A stretch of DNA of 22,118 bases, from positions 1-22,118 of the forward strand of contig CAKSEO010000040.1 in assembly GCA_934446565.1 (NCBI GenBank), written 5' to 3'. Source of the stretch: an uncultured Oscillospiraceae bacterium. Its GTDB lineage: Bacteria > Bacillota > Clostridia > Oscillospirales > Ruminococcaceae. A model generated the notes under the pieces. The model was not told the DNA's origin, did not search any database, and saw nothing but the letters and a program-made list of their open reading frames with translations. Below are positions 1 through 7,890 of this stretch, piece after piece (positions within the stretch are counted from its first letter, which is position 1; each line of letters begins with the position of its first letter). The position numbers and the translations under genes were made by a program.

Positions 1-2
1 TA

Positions 3-117
3 CTGCGCGCCAGCGCGCAGAGTAGCCGCGCTCCGCGCGGAGGTTTCGCCTACGGCGACGAGGGCTCTGCCCTCGACTCGCAAGGGGGACTAGTCCCCCT
101 TGACTCCCAGTTGGGGG
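3..117. repeat. Cluster of six adjacent hairpins
   Basis: Six short inverted repeats lie almost end to end. The arms are: 3-10 with 13-20 (8 bp, 2-nt loop); 26-31 with 35-40 (6 bp); 46-50 with 54-58 (5 bp, TAC loop); 59-65 with 69-75 (7 bp, TCT loop); 81-90 with 93-102 (10 bp, TA loop); 104-108 with 113-117 (5 bp, one G-T pair). Such dense GC-rich palindromes with 2-4 nt loops resemble a REP-like or MITE-like intergenic element, cut by the window edge. Its position downstream of pyk means it could also act in transcript termination or mRNA end protection. No ORF is supported in it. The hairpins are directly visible; the repeat-family status is inference. Confidence 0.6.
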
Positions 118-210
118 TTGCAGTAAGACGAATTTTACCCGCATAAATTATAGTTTTCAACAATCAGCCTGTATCCCCACAATTAACCAGAAATATTGAT
201 TGTCCGGAGA

Positions 211-1992
211 TCAGGTGTTTTCACTGCTGGGCTCACCACTGGTCACGATACCCTTTTCCGCATCAATCGTCACTGCCGTTCCAGAGCGCAGTATCTGGGT
301 CGCATTGGATGCGCCGGTTATTACCGGGATATCCAGTGTCTTTCCGACTATCGCAGCATGGCTGTCGTCGCCGCGCTCCTCTGTAATGATTCCCGCAGCG
401 GTCTTGAGCAGCGGAAGTATAGCGTTACTGGTGCGCGGGATGACCAGTATCTCTCCGGAGTTGAACAGTTTCTGCGCTTCGGCTTCATCCTTGCATACGC
501 AGGCAGTTGCAGTTACTGTTCCGGATGTCGCGCCGGTGCCGGTTACAAGCACATCTCCCACGATGTGTACTTTCATCAGGTTGGTAGTACCGGATACGCC
601 CAGCGGAACGCCCGCAGTTATAACTACCAGGTCGCCGTTCTTCAGCAGACCAGCTTCTACAGCCTTCTGCACTGCGTGATGGATAAGGTCGTCAGTGGAG
701 GTCATGCGCTCCTCTGCCATCAGCGGGATAACGCCCCATGACAGCGCCTGCTGGCGCAGGGTCGTTTCGCTTGTGGTGCAGGAGATTATCGGGCACTCCG
801 GACGGTAGCGGGAAAGCATGCGGGCGGTGGTTCCGGTCTTGGTCACGGTGATTATTGCAGTTGCACCGAGGTCCATTGCCGCAGAAACCGTCGCGTGCGA
901 AATTGCAGTGGAAACGTTGACGATATCGGGATTCTCAAGCTTGTAGAAACGCTTCTTGTAGTCAATAGCCTTTTCCGTGGTCTCTGCAATGAGCGCCATG
1001 GTGCGCACTGCTTCTACGGGGTGCAGACCTGCGGCAGTTTCGCCGGAGAGCATTATTGCGCTGGTGCCGTCGTATATCGCGTTGGCAACGTCAGTCGTTT
1101 CCGCACGGGTGGGCCGGGGGTTCTTTATCATGGACTCCAGCATCTGGGTCGCAGTGATTACCTGCTTGTTGGCGTTGTAGCCTTTCTTTATCAGCATTTT
1201 CTGGAGCTGGGGTATCTCCTCGAAAGGTATCTCAACACCCATGTCGCCGCGGGCTACCATAATTCCGTCTGCAACATGCAGGATAGAATCTATGTTGCGC
1301 ACACCGTCGCCGCTTTCGATTTTTGCGATTATGCGGATGTCAGGTCTGCCTTCTTCCTCAAGTATCTTGCGTACCTCAAGGATATCGTCCGCACAGGTAA
1401 CGAAGCTCGCTGCAACAAAATCAAAGTTTTCCTGCGCCGCAAAGCGGATATCGCTTTCGTCAACCTTGCTGATGTATGGCATGGAGAGCTTTACGCCGGG
1501 AACATTGACGCCCTTGTTGTCGGAAAGCACACCGCCATTAAGTATAGAGCACACGATGTCGGAAGTGCCGTCGCCGTTGTCCTTTATCTCGTTGCAGCGG
1601 AGGATAACGTTGCCGTCGTCGATCAGTATGCGCGTACCGGCAGAGATGTCACCGGGGAGCCCTTTATAGGAAACTGACGCGCGCTCGGCTGTACCCTCCT
1701 CTTCACGGGTGGTCAGGGTGAAAGTACCGCCGGTGGGTATCTCGGGCTTAATGCCGCCCTTGAATTTGCGGAGCCTTACCTCCGGACCCTTTGTGTCGAG
1801 CAGGGTGGCTACAGGCTTTCCTGATTCCTTGGCTATGCGTATAACGCGGTCGTGGTCTATTTTATGGCTCTCATGCGTGCCGTGGGAGAAATTCTGGCGG
1901 GCAACGTTCATGCCGTTGTCGATGAGGGCGCGCAGGATATTGTCGTCCTTGGTCGCGGGACCCAGTGTGCATACTATTTTTGTCCTTCTCAT
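211..1992 (-). CDS. pyk: Pyruvate kinase with C-terminal PEP-utilising-like domain
   Basis: Catalyses the last step of glycolysis, phosphoenolpyruvate + ADP to pyruvate + ATP, in the cytoplasm. The 593-residue protein starts MRRTKIVCTLGPAT, the family N-terminus. It carries NFSHG, the metal/PEP-binding strand AKIESGDGV, MVARGDMGVEI, and the signature TATQMLESMI. After the usual ~475-residue kinase core there is an extra ~110-residue domain with EERGDDSHAAIVG and VTIDAEKGIVTSG, the phosphohistidine-like domain found in Bacillus-type pyruvate kinases (about 585 residues). I chose ATG at 1992, preceded by GGAG eight bases upstream; an in-frame GTG at 2001 overlaps that ribosome site and is unlikely. 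It is a single gene with its own promoter, divergent from leuS. Identification is secure. Confidence 0.97.
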   Translation of the reverse strand: MRRTKIVCTLGPATKDDNILRALIDNGMNVARQNFSHGTHESHKIDHDRVIRIAKESGKPVATLLDTKGPEVRLRKFKGGIKPEIPTGGTFTLTTREEEGTAERASVSYKGLPGDISAGTRILIDDGNVILRCNEIKDNGDGTSDIVCSILNGGVLSDNKGVNVPGVKLSMPYISKVDESDIRFAAQENFDFVAASFVTCADDILEVRKILEEEGRPDIRIIAKIESGDGVRNIDSILHVADGIMVARGDMGVEIPFEEIPQLQKMLIKKGYNANKQVITATQMLESMIKNPRPTRAETTDVANAIYDGTSAIMLSGETAAGLHPVEAVRTMALIAETTEKAIDYKKRFYKLENPDIVNVSTAISHATVSAAMDLGATAIITVTKTGTTARMLSRYRPECPIISCTTSETTLRQQALSWGVIPLMAEERMTSTDDLIHHAVQKAVEAGLLKNGDLVVITAGVPLGVSGTTNLMKVHIVGDVLVTGTGATSGTVTATACVCKDEAEAQKLFNSGEILVIPRTSNAILPLLKTAAGIITEERGDDSHAAIVGKTLDIPVITGASNATQILRSGTAVTIDAEKGIVTSGEPSSENT

Positions 1993-2054
1993 GTTGTACA
2001 CTCCATTCTTAGATTAAGGCGTTTGACCTTCTGTTATTTGCGCTATTCCTATTT

Positions 2055-2083
2055 ATTATATCAAATCCTGAGCAATAAATCAA
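2055..2083 (-). promoter_or_regulatory. Sigma-A promoter of pyk
   Basis: Read on the minus strand: -35 TTGATT (2078-2083), 17-bp spacer, -10 TATAAT (2055-2060). It leaves a leader of about 55 nt before the pyk ATG. No riboswitch-like fold stands out in that leader. Confidence 0.8.
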
Positions 2084-2184
2084 CCCATAGAATGTAAAAT
2101 TTCTGATAAAAAAACAAAACTTATTAACGCACAGTTTTTATATGTTTTTCACATTTCCAACGTATACAATTCACCTTTCCCGGT

Positions 2185-2271
2185 TAAAATATAAACTGTA
2201 AGGCGGAGGGAACACCGAAGCCTCCTAGATATGACAACCGCACCTTTTCATATAATTACCAACCAAACCAG
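2185..2271 (+). other. Gene-free stretch ending in an orphan terminator; possible small RNA
   Basis: The pyk-leuS intergenic region (1993-2402) holds two divergent promoters and, between them, this stretch running rightward into a strong intrinsic terminator. No plausible ORF is present. A TAAAAT at 2185-2190 could be a -10 box and GGAGG (2205-2209) can pair with CCTCC (2221-2225). A TATAAT at 2251-2256 is another possible -10. The 10-mer TGACAACCGC occurs at 2232-2241 and again at 2327-2336 over the leuS -35. I see no T-box, SRP RNA or known riboswitch consensus. A short RNA is an inference from the terminator only. Confidence 0.3.
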
Positions 2272-2313
2272 CACCAGACCCCTGCGAGCGATCGCGGGGG
2301 TTTGGTGTTTTTT
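2272..2313 (+). terminator. Intrinsic terminator upstream of the leuS promoter
   Basis: The arms 2272-2286 and 2293-2307 form a 15-bp GC-rich stem (two wobble pairs) with a 6-nt loop, followed by six T (2308-2313). It ends plus-strand transcription just before the leuS promoter. An alternative 5' arm, ACCAAACC at 2262-2269, is perfectly complementary to 2299-2306 and would compete with the terminator stem. Confidence 0.85.
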
Positions 2314-2325
2314 GCCCTAAAGACA

Positions 2326-2354
2326 TTGACAACCGCCGGAATTTATAGTATAAT
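2326..2354 (+). promoter_or_regulatory. Sigma-A promoter of leuS
   Basis: Consensus -35 TTGACA (2326-2331), 17-bp spacer, consensus -10 TATAAT (2349-2354). Both hexamers match perfectly. The start site would fall near 2361, leaving only about 42 nt of leader, too short for a T-box, so leuS seems not to be T-box controlled from this promoter. Confidence 0.9.
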
Positions 2355-2402
2355 ATATAGTCGAAATATTATATCAAATCCACCGAAAGGAAACACAAAA
2401 CA

Positions 2403-4829
2403 ATGGGTTATGATTTTACCGCCATTGAAAGCAAGTGGCAGAAATACTGGGACGAACACAAGACGTTCCACGCTGAAAACGACTATACCAAGCCGAAGTT
2501 CTACGCGCTGGTAGAGTTCCCGTACCCCTCCGGTCAGGGACTTCATATCGGTCACCCGCGCCCCTATACCGCTATGGATATCGTATCCAGAAAGCGCAGG
2601 CTCCAGGGCTATAACGTACTGTTCCCGATGGGCTGGGACGCTTTCGGTCTGCCGACTGAGAACTTCGCCATCAAGAACAAGATACACCCCGCTATCGTCA
2701 CCAAGAACAACGTTGCACGTTTCAAGGGACAGCTCAAGTCCCTCGGTCTGTCATTCGACTGGGACAGAGAGATAAACACCACCGACCCCGATTACTTCAA
2801 GTGGACCCAGTGGATATTCCTCAAGCTGTTCAAGGCAGGCCTTGCATACAAGAAGGAAATGAACGTAAACTGGTGCACCTCCTGTAAGGTCGTACTGGCT
2901 AACGAGGAAGTCGTGAACGGCGTTTGCGAGCGCTGCGGTGGCGAGGTAGTCCACAAGGTTAAGAGCCAGTGGATGCTCAAGATCACCGAGTACGCGCAGA
3001 AGCTCATCGACGACCTCGACAGCGTTGACTATTTCGAGAAGATAAAGACCGCGCAGAAGAACTGGATAGGCCGCTCCACCGGCGCCGAGGTGGATTTCAC
3101 CACCACAGCCGGCGACATGCTGACGGTATACACCACACGCCCCGACACGCTGTTCGGCGCAACATATATGGTAATCTCTCCGGAGCACCCCATCATCGAG
3201 AAGTGGTCTGACAAGCTCACCAACATGGACGCTATCCGCGAGTACCAGGCTGCCGCTGCGCGCAAGTCCGACTTCGACCGCACCGAGATGAACAAGGACA
3301 AGACCGGCGTTAAGCTGGAGGGCGTCCGCGCGATAAATCCCGTGAACGGCAAGGAGATCCCGATATTCATTTCCGACTACGTTCTGATGACTTACGGCAC
3401 CGGAGCTATCATGGCGGTTCCGGCTCACGATACCCGTGACTGGGAGTTCGCAAAGGTATTCGGTCTGCCCATCATTGAGGTAGTAAAGGGCGGCGAGGAT
3501 GTTCAGAAAGCTGCGTTCACCGACTGCGCTACCGGCATCATGGTAAATTCCGAATTCCTGGACGGACTTTCCGTTGAGGACGCTAAGGTAAAGATAAAGG
3601 AATGGCTCACCGCTAACGGCAAGGGTCGCGAGAAAGTAAACTACAAGCTTCGCGACTGGGTATTCTCCCGCCAGAGATACTGGGGAGAGCCTATCCCCGT
3701 TGTAAACTGCGAGAAGTGCGGCTGGGTAGCGCTCCCCGAGAGCGAGCTCCCGCTCAAGCTTCCGGATGTTGAAAGCTACATGCCGACAGACACCGGCGAA
3801 AGCCCGCTGTCCACTCTGGAAAGCTTTATAAACACCACCTGCCCATGCTGCGGAGGTCCGGCAAAGCGCGAAACCGATACCATGCCCCAGTGGGCTGGCT
3901 CCAGCTGGTACTTCCTGCGCTACTGCGACCCGCACAACGACAAGGAGCTTGCCTCCAAGGAAGCTCTCAAGTACTGGATGCCGGTTGACTGGTACAACGG
4001 CGGCATGGAGCACACAACGCTCCACCTGCTGTACAGCCGCTTCTGGCACAAGTTCCTGTACGACCAGGGCGTTGTTCCCTGCAAGGAGCCGTACATGAAG
4101 CGTACATCCCACGGAATGATACTCGGCAAGGACCCCGAGCGTCCCGGCGAGTTCACCAAGATGTCCAAGTCCAAGGGCAACGTTGTAAATCCTGATGACG
4201 TAGTCAAGGAATTCGGCGCAGATACTCTCCGCCTTTATGAAATGTTCGTAGGCGACTTCGAGAAGGCTGCTCCCTGGCAGGAAAACGGCATCAAGGGCTG
4301 CAAGCGCTTCCTCGACAGAGTATGGGCAATGCAGGAGAAGGTAGTACCCGGCGACGAGTACAGCGACAAGCTCCGCGCTTCTATGCACAAGACAATCAAG
4401 AAGGTCAGCGAGGATATCGAAACACTGAAGTTCAACACCGCTATCGCTACCATGATGGGACTGCTCAACGAAATAGACGCGGCAGGCTCCCTGACCCGTG
4501 CTGACTACAGAACTCTGCTGATACTCCTCAACCCGTTCGCTCCGCACATCACCGAGGAGCTGTATCAGGTAATGGGCTACGAGGGCGTGCTTAACGAGCA
4601 GAAGTGGGTAGAGTACGACGAGAAGCTCTGCGTTGAGGACAGCGTTGAGATCGTGGTTCAGGTCAACGGCAAGGTAAAGGCACGTTTCAACGCGCCTGTC
4701 GACTGTGCTAAGGACGAGCTGGAGAAGCTCGCATTCGACCTCCCCGAGATCAAGGCCCTGACTGACGGCAAGACCGTTGTGAAGAAGATAGCAGTTCCGA
4801 ACAAGCTGGTCAACATTGTTGTAAAGTGA
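2403..4829 (+). CDS. leuS: Leucyl-tRNA synthetase
   Basis: Charges tRNA-Leu with leucine using ATP, in the cytoplasm. The 808-residue class I synthetase has the HIGH signature at residues 48-51 and KMSKS at 586-590. The CP1 editing domain is inserted between them, with the conserved [11 protein letters not shown] and [19 protein letters not shown] segments that clear mischarged tRNA. Two Cys4 zinc-type knuckles are visible (CTSC with CERCG near residue 160, and CEKCG with CPCCGG further on). The C-terminus ends [17 protein letters not shown], normal for bacterial LeuS, so the gene is full length. AAAGGA lies about nine bases before the ATG. The deacetylase gene begins 20 bases after the stop and is probably cotranscribed. 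Confidence 0.98.
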   Translation: MGYDFTAIESKWQKYWDEHKTFHAENDYTKPKFYALVEFPYPSGQGLHIGHPRPYTAMDIVSRKRRLQGYNVLFPMGWDAFGLPTENFAIKNKIHPAIVTKNNVARFKGQLKSLGLSFDWDREINTTDPDYFKWTQWIFLKLFKAGLAYKKEMNVNWCTSCKVVLANEEVVNGVCERCGGEVVHKVKSQWMLKITEYAQKLIDDLDSVDYFEKIKTAQKNWIGRSTGAEVDFTTTAGDMLTVYTTRPDTLFGATYMVISPEHPIIEKWSDKLTNMDAIREYQAAAARKSDFDRTEMNKDKTGVKLEGVRAINPVNGKEIPIFISDYVLMTYGTGAIMAVPAHDTRDWEFAKVFGLPIIEVVKGGEDVQKAAFTDCATGIMVNSEFLDGLSVEDAKVKIKEWLTANGKGREKVNYKLRDWVFSRQRYWGEPIPVVNCEKCGWVALPESELPLKLPDVESYMPTDTGESPLSTLESFINTTCPCCGGPAKRETDTMPQWAGSSWYFLRYCDPHNDKELASKEALKYWMPVDWYNGGMEHTTLHLLYSRFWHKFLYDQGVVPCKEPYMKRTSHGMILGKDPERPGEFTKMSKSKGNVVNPDDVVKEFGADTLRLYEMFVGDFEKAAPWQENGIKGCKRFLDRVWAMQEKVVPGDEYSDKLRASMHKTIKKVSEDIETLKFNTAIATMMGLLNEIDAAGSLTRADYRTLLILLNPFAPHITEELYQVMGYEGVLNEQKWVEYDEKLCVEDSVEIVVQVNGKVKARFNAPVDCAKDELEKLAFDLPEIKALTDGKTVVKKIAVPNKLVNIVVK

Positions 4830-4849
4830 GAGTCGGCGTGAGGAAAAGG

Positions 4850-5722
4850 ATGATATTAAAAAGTATTATCGCAGCGGTAACGGCTGTTTCCATGCTGACT
4901 GCCTGCGCGGGAACCCACTCGGAGACGGAAAGCGTCATCGACAGGATAACCGCCGAGGTCAGCTCAGCAGTCTCCGGCACCGCCGAGGAAAGCAAGCCTG
5001 ATACAGCTGAAAACCCCGGTACTGGAGAGACCTCAAAGCCCGGAACTTCAGACAGCGGAAACACCGCAACGGAGGACACAGAAATGAGCGAGGAAGTAAA
5101 GTACATCGCGCTGACATTCGATGACGGCCCCAACGCCACCACGACTAACGATGTTATAGACAAGCTGGAGAAGTACGGCATAGTTGCTTCGTTCTTCCTC
5201 ATCGGAAATAACATCAACGATGAGAGCGCAAAGGCAGTAAAGCGCGCTTACGACCTTGGCTGCGAGATAGACAATCACAGCCGCACTCACAGCAACATGA
5301 CCGAGCTTTCCGCCGAGGAGATAAAAGCAGAGTTCGAATACACGGACGAAAAAGCATTTGAGATAACCGGAGAGCATACGAAGTTCTTCCGCCCGCCGTA
5401 CATTTCGGTTCACCAGATAATGTTCGACAACATCGACGTTCCGTTTATCGCCGGGATCGGCGCGAACGACTGGGAGGACAGAGTCACTGCGGAAATGCGC
5501 GCCAGGATGATACTCAAGCAGGCTAAGGACGGCGATATAATCCTGCTGCACGACGCAGAGGGAAACTCCATGACCGTAGAGGCGTTGGATACCATCATTC
5601 CGGAGCTCCAGAAGCAGGGATACAAGTTCGTTACAGTGACCGAGCTGTTCAAGGTCAAGGGAATTCAACCTGACATGGAAAAGGTTTATACGAACGTAAT
5701 GCAGAAATATCAGTACAACTGA
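4850..5722 (+). CDS. Lipoprotein polysaccharide deacetylase (NodB domain)
   Basis: Predicted surface-anchored carbohydrate esterase of family 4, removing N-acetyl groups from peptidoglycan or another polysaccharide. I chose ATG 4850, preceded by GAGGAAAAGG; upstream GTG codons at 4826 and 4838 are in frame but would spoil a good signal peptide. The start MILKSIIAAVTAVSMLTAC ends in lipobox LTAC with Cys19 as the lipidated residue. A Ser/Thr/Glu/Pro-rich linker of about 60 residues follows. The NodB domain has TFDDGP (Asp91, Asp92), HSRTH (His143 and His147, metal ligands), RPPY (181-184), a GANDW strand and LLHD (His234). All catalytic motifs are intact, so it should be active. The exact substrate cannot be told from sequence. 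Likely cotranscribed with leuS and closed by a terminator. Confidence 0.9.
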   Translation: MILKSIIAAVTAVSMLTACAGTHSETESVIDRITAEVSSAVSGTAEESKPDTAENPGTGETSKPGTSDSGNTATEDTEMSEEVKYIALTFDDGPNATTTNDVIDKLEKYGIVASFFLIGNNINDESAKAVKRAYDLGCEIDNHSRTHSNMTELSAEEIKAEFEYTDEKAFEITGEHTKFFRPPYISVHQIMFDNIDVPFIAGIGANDWEDRVTAEMRARMILKQAKDGDIILLHDAEGNSMTVEALDTIIPELQKQGYKFVTVTELFKVKGIQPDMEKVYTNVMQKYQYN

Positions 5723-5732
5723 TAAATGATCA

Positions 5733-5760
5733 TCCCCCCGGATATCTCCGGGGGATTTTT
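5733..5760 (+). terminator. Terminator after the deacetylase gene
   Basis: A C-rich arm (5733-5742) pairs with TCCGGGGGA (5747-5755) around a TATC loop, with one bulged C, and is followed by TTTTT. It ends the leuS-deacetylase transcript. Confidence 0.85.
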
Positions 5761-5770
5761 GTGATTTGAG

Positions 5771-5797
5771 TAAATAAGGGCTGCCAGTCGGCAGCCC
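5771..5797 (-). terminator. Terminator of the rsmA operon
   Basis: GGGCTGCC and GGCAGCCC (5778-5797) form a perfect 8-bp stem with a 4-nt loop. On the minus strand it is followed by TTATTTA, a weak U-tract. It sits five bases after the rsmA stop, facing the deacetylase terminator. Confidence 0.75.
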
Positions 5798-5801
5798 TCG
5801 T

Positions 5802-6662
5802 TTATTCATTATAGTTTATTACTGCGTCCGTAAGCCTTGAAAAATCGTCGAGCGTAAGTTCTTCCGCACGGGCAGTTGGCTTTATCCCGCAGGCTGACAT
5901 CAGTTCGGACAGCTCTGGTTTCGATATGTGGAGTTCTCCGGAAAGCGGGTTTGCTATCTGTTTTCTGCGCTGTGAGAACGATGAGCGTATGATCCTGAAC
6001 ATCATTCGCTCCCAGTCAGCGGACTTTCCGTGGTCGGGCTTCACATCCAGCCTGATCACCGCGCTGTCAACATTTGGCGAGGGCATGAAGCTTCCTCTGC
6101 CTACTTTGAAAAGCAGCTTAGGTTCGCTGTAGTATGACACCGCGCAGGATATCGCACCGCAGTCCCGGGTACCGGGCTTTGCGCAGATACGGTCGGCTGC
6201 TTCTTTCTGCACCATGACCGTCATTGCTGCGACTGGCAGGCGGCTTTCAAGAACGCGCATTATTACCGGAGATGTGATATAATACGGGAGATTCGCGCAA
6301 ACCACCACTTCCATTCCAGGAGCTTTTTCTGCAAGCAGGGCGGCAAGGTCTGTCTCCATTACGTCCGCGAACACTATTTCAACGTTGTCGTGATCCGCAA
6401 GGGTTTCCTCAAGTATAGGTTTCAGCGACGTGTCGATCTCCACTGCTATTACTTTGTCGCATCGTTCCGCGAGCTCCTTTGTGAGGACTCCGACGCCGGT
6501 GCCTATCTCCAGAGCGCAGACTCCGGGTCTGGCTCCGCCGAGTTCGGCTATTTTAGGGCAGACAGCCGGATTTACCAGGAAGTTCTGACCCAGGGACTTA
6601 GTGAACGAAAACCCGTGTCGTTCGAAAAGGTCCTTGATAACTCCGATATTTGTAAGCTCCAT
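5802..6662 (-). CDS. rsmA: 16S rRNA dimethyladenosine transferase
   Basis: KsgA/RsmA uses S-adenosylmethionine to dimethylate two adjacent adenines near the 3' end of 16S rRNA during small-subunit maturation. The 286-residue protein has the family motifs in order: KSLGQNFLVNP near the N-terminus, the SAM-binding loop ALEIGTGVGVLT, VIAVEID, and the catalytic CANLPYYITSP, then the small C-terminal helical domain. Length is normal. Its ATG shares one base with the stop of the upstream dCMP deaminase gene (TGATG), so translation is likely coupled, with GAGG seven bases before the start. It is the last gene of the minus-strand operon. A homologous Erm resistance methylase is less likely, given length and motif match to KsgA. 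Confidence 0.96.
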   Translation of the reverse strand: MELTNIGVIKDLFERHGFSFTKSLGQNFLVNPAVCPKIAELGGARPGVCALEIGTGVGVLTKELAERCDKVIAVEIDTSLKPILEETLADHDNVEIVFADVMETDLAALLAEKAPGMEVVVCANLPYYITSPVIMRVLESRLPVAAMTVMVQKEAADRICAKPGTRDCGAISCAVSYYSEPKLLFKVGRGSFMPSPNVDSAVIRLDVKPDHGKSADWERMMFRIIRSSFSQRRKQIANPLSGELHISKPELSELMSACGIKPTARAEELTLDDFSRLTDAVINYNE

Positions 6663-7150
6663 CAGTAACCCTCGCTGCCGGTAAGGCTTTCGTCATTGTC
6701 AACCCAGTCGCTTACTTTGATGACTTTGTATTTTAAGGAAGTCACGCGGATATACACGGTCTCTATACCTGCATTGATTATCTGTCTCTTACACATGGAG
6801 CAGGGCTCCACATCGCCGTAAAGCTGGCCGGTCTTTGCGTCAAGACAGGCAAGATACAGCGCGGAGCCTATCATGTCGTGTCGGGAAGCGCTGATTATGC
6901 AGTTCGCTTCTGCGTGTACGGAGCGGCAGAGTTCGTAGCGCTGACCCTTGGGGACGCCGAGCTTTTCGCGCATGCATTCCCCGATATCCGAGCAGTTTTT
7001 CCTGCCGCGGGGAGCGCCGTTGTAGCCAGTGGCGATTATCTCATCGTTTTTCACGAGGATAGCGCCGAAATTCCGCCGCAGACAGGTCCCCCTCTCTGCG
7101 ACAGTCTGGGATATATCGAGGTAGTAATTTGTCTTGTCGCGTCTTTCCAT
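6662..7150 (-). CDS. Deoxycytidylate (dCMP) deaminase, ComEB-like
   Basis: Zinc enzyme that deaminates dCMP to dUMP, feeding thymidylate synthesis. The 162-residue protein has the cytidine-deaminase-fold zinc site HAE at 79-81 (His79 ligand, Glu81 proton shuttle) and PCSMC at 116-120 (Cys117, Cys120). The TGYNGAPRG substrate loop at 41-49 is typical of dCMP deaminases rather than tRNA or guanine deaminases. Extra cysteines at 53, 59 and 75 match the second structural zinc site seen in some family members. The gene begins 22 bases after the TPR gene stop, with AAAGG before the ATG, and overlaps rsmA by one base. Called comEB in Bacillus, where no competence role for the enzyme itself is needed to explain it. 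Confidence 0.93.
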   Translation of the reverse strand: MERRDKTNYYLDISQTVAERGTCLRRNFGAILVKNDEIIATGYNGAPRGRKNCSDIGECMREKLGVPKGQRYELCRSVHAEANCIISASRHDMIGSALYLACLDAKTGQLYGDVEPCSMCKRQIINAGIETVYIRVTSLKYKVIKVSDWVDNDESLTGSEGY

Positions 7151-7172
7151 GTTGAATGCCTTTCAGCCGTTT

Positions 7173-7577
7173 TTATCTGTGTTTCTTGTTCAGCTGTCTG
7201 TTGATGAAGCCCTTGTTCTGAACGGGCTTGGGAACGAGCGGGATATCTCCGGGGCGCTTTGCAGAAGAGCTGTCGGAGGACGGAGCAGGGAGCTGTCCGT
7301 CGTATGCCTTGAGGTAGGTCTTGGCAATGGCGCGCTGGGTCGCGAGGACATTGTTTTCATTTGAATAGAAGATGACCTGCTCGAACTGCTCGCGTGCTTC
7401 CTGCTCTCTGCCGAGCTGCGCTAAAAGCTCGCCAAGTACGCAACGGTACTCGAACGAACGTATTTCATTGTCGTTTGCGAATTCCTCGTCGATGGCGAGA
7501 TTGAGTTTTTCGATAGCCTTGTCGTAGCTGCCGAGGTCGATGTATCTGAGTGCTGCGTCAAAATTGATGTTGCTCAT
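7173..7577 (-). CDS. Small tetratricopeptide-type protein
   Basis: A 134-residue cytoplasmic protein of unknown function. Residues 1-90 are helical with TPR-like repeats: ALRYIDLGSYDKAIEKLNLAI, then LGELLAQLGREQEAREQFEQVI, showing the Ala/Gly/Tyr spacing of TPR helices. The last 35 residues are a disordered, basic tail rich in Pro, Ser, Lys and Arg that ends QLNKKHR. TPRs usually bind partner proteins, so a scaffold role is likely but unproven. An upstream ATG at 7703 is in frame, but it lies before the promoter, so I chose ATG 7577, with AAAGG about 11 bases upstream. First gene of the operon with dCMP deaminase and rsmA; the context does not reveal its job. Confidence 0.75.
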   Translation of the reverse strand: MSNINFDAALRYIDLGSYDKAIEKLNLAIDEEFANDNEIRSFEYRCVLGELLAQLGREQEAREQFEQVIFYSNENNVLATQRAIAKTYLKAYDGQLPAPSSDSSSAKRPGDIPLVPKPVQNKGFINRQLNKKHR

Positions 7578-7641
7578 TGCTGATAGTACCTTTATACCTT
7601 TCAAATAAATATTCATCTGCACAAAACAGAATTCCTTATAT

Positions 7642-7670
7642 ATTGTATCATAAAACCTGCGTTTTGTCAA
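7642..7670 (-). promoter_or_regulatory. Sigma-A promoter of the TPR-dCMP deaminase-rsmA operon
   Basis: On the minus strand: -35 TTGACA (7665-7670), 17-bp spacer, -10 TACAAT (7642-7647). The leader is about 55 nt. Its position rules out the longer ORF start at 7703. Confidence 0.85.
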
Positions 7671-7763
7671 AACCTTTTTGTATTTTTCCAAATCTGAGTT
7701 CAAAAATTATAACAATACAAAAAATGCCGCCACCGTATGACAGTTATTTCCAGGCGGGAATGA

Positions 7764-7890
7764 TATAATATACCTTGCAAGGCACATGAAGCGTCCGCTG
7801 CCCCCGTGAGGCATCGGGACATGGGAATGCGGCGCTGACTGCCTTTTGCATGCTTTTACATGGGGATAATATGCGAAAGGAAGCTCAGAC
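7764..7890 (+). promoter_or_regulatory. spoIIE upstream region: -10 box and structured leader
   Basis: TATAAT at 7764-7769 is a good -10 but no matching -35 lies 16-18 bp upstream, so an activator may be needed. In Bacillus, spoIIE is driven by Spo0A with an unusually spaced sigma-A promoter; I see no clear 0A box here. The leader of about 115 nt contains a bulged stem (GCGTCCGC at 7791-7798 with GCGGCGC downstream) enclosing a CCCG/CGGG hairpin. A seven-codon reading frame at 7786-7809 (MKRPLPP) lies at its start, with a poorly spaced ribosome site. Confidence 0.45.

Noticed and set aside
2100..2402. T-box, SRP RNA, 6S RNA or cobalamin riboswitch before leuS
   Set aside because: An AACTGTAAG string recalls part of the cobalamin riboswitch, but the other conserved blocks are missing. 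No T-box bulge or AGGGTGG-type motif, and no SRP tetraloop sequence, was found.
2751..4547. Long minus-strand open frame opposite leuS (about 598 codons)
   Set aside because: It is the antisense of a highly conserved synthetase with strong codon bias; it has no family motif, no ribosome site and a composition typical of shadow frames.
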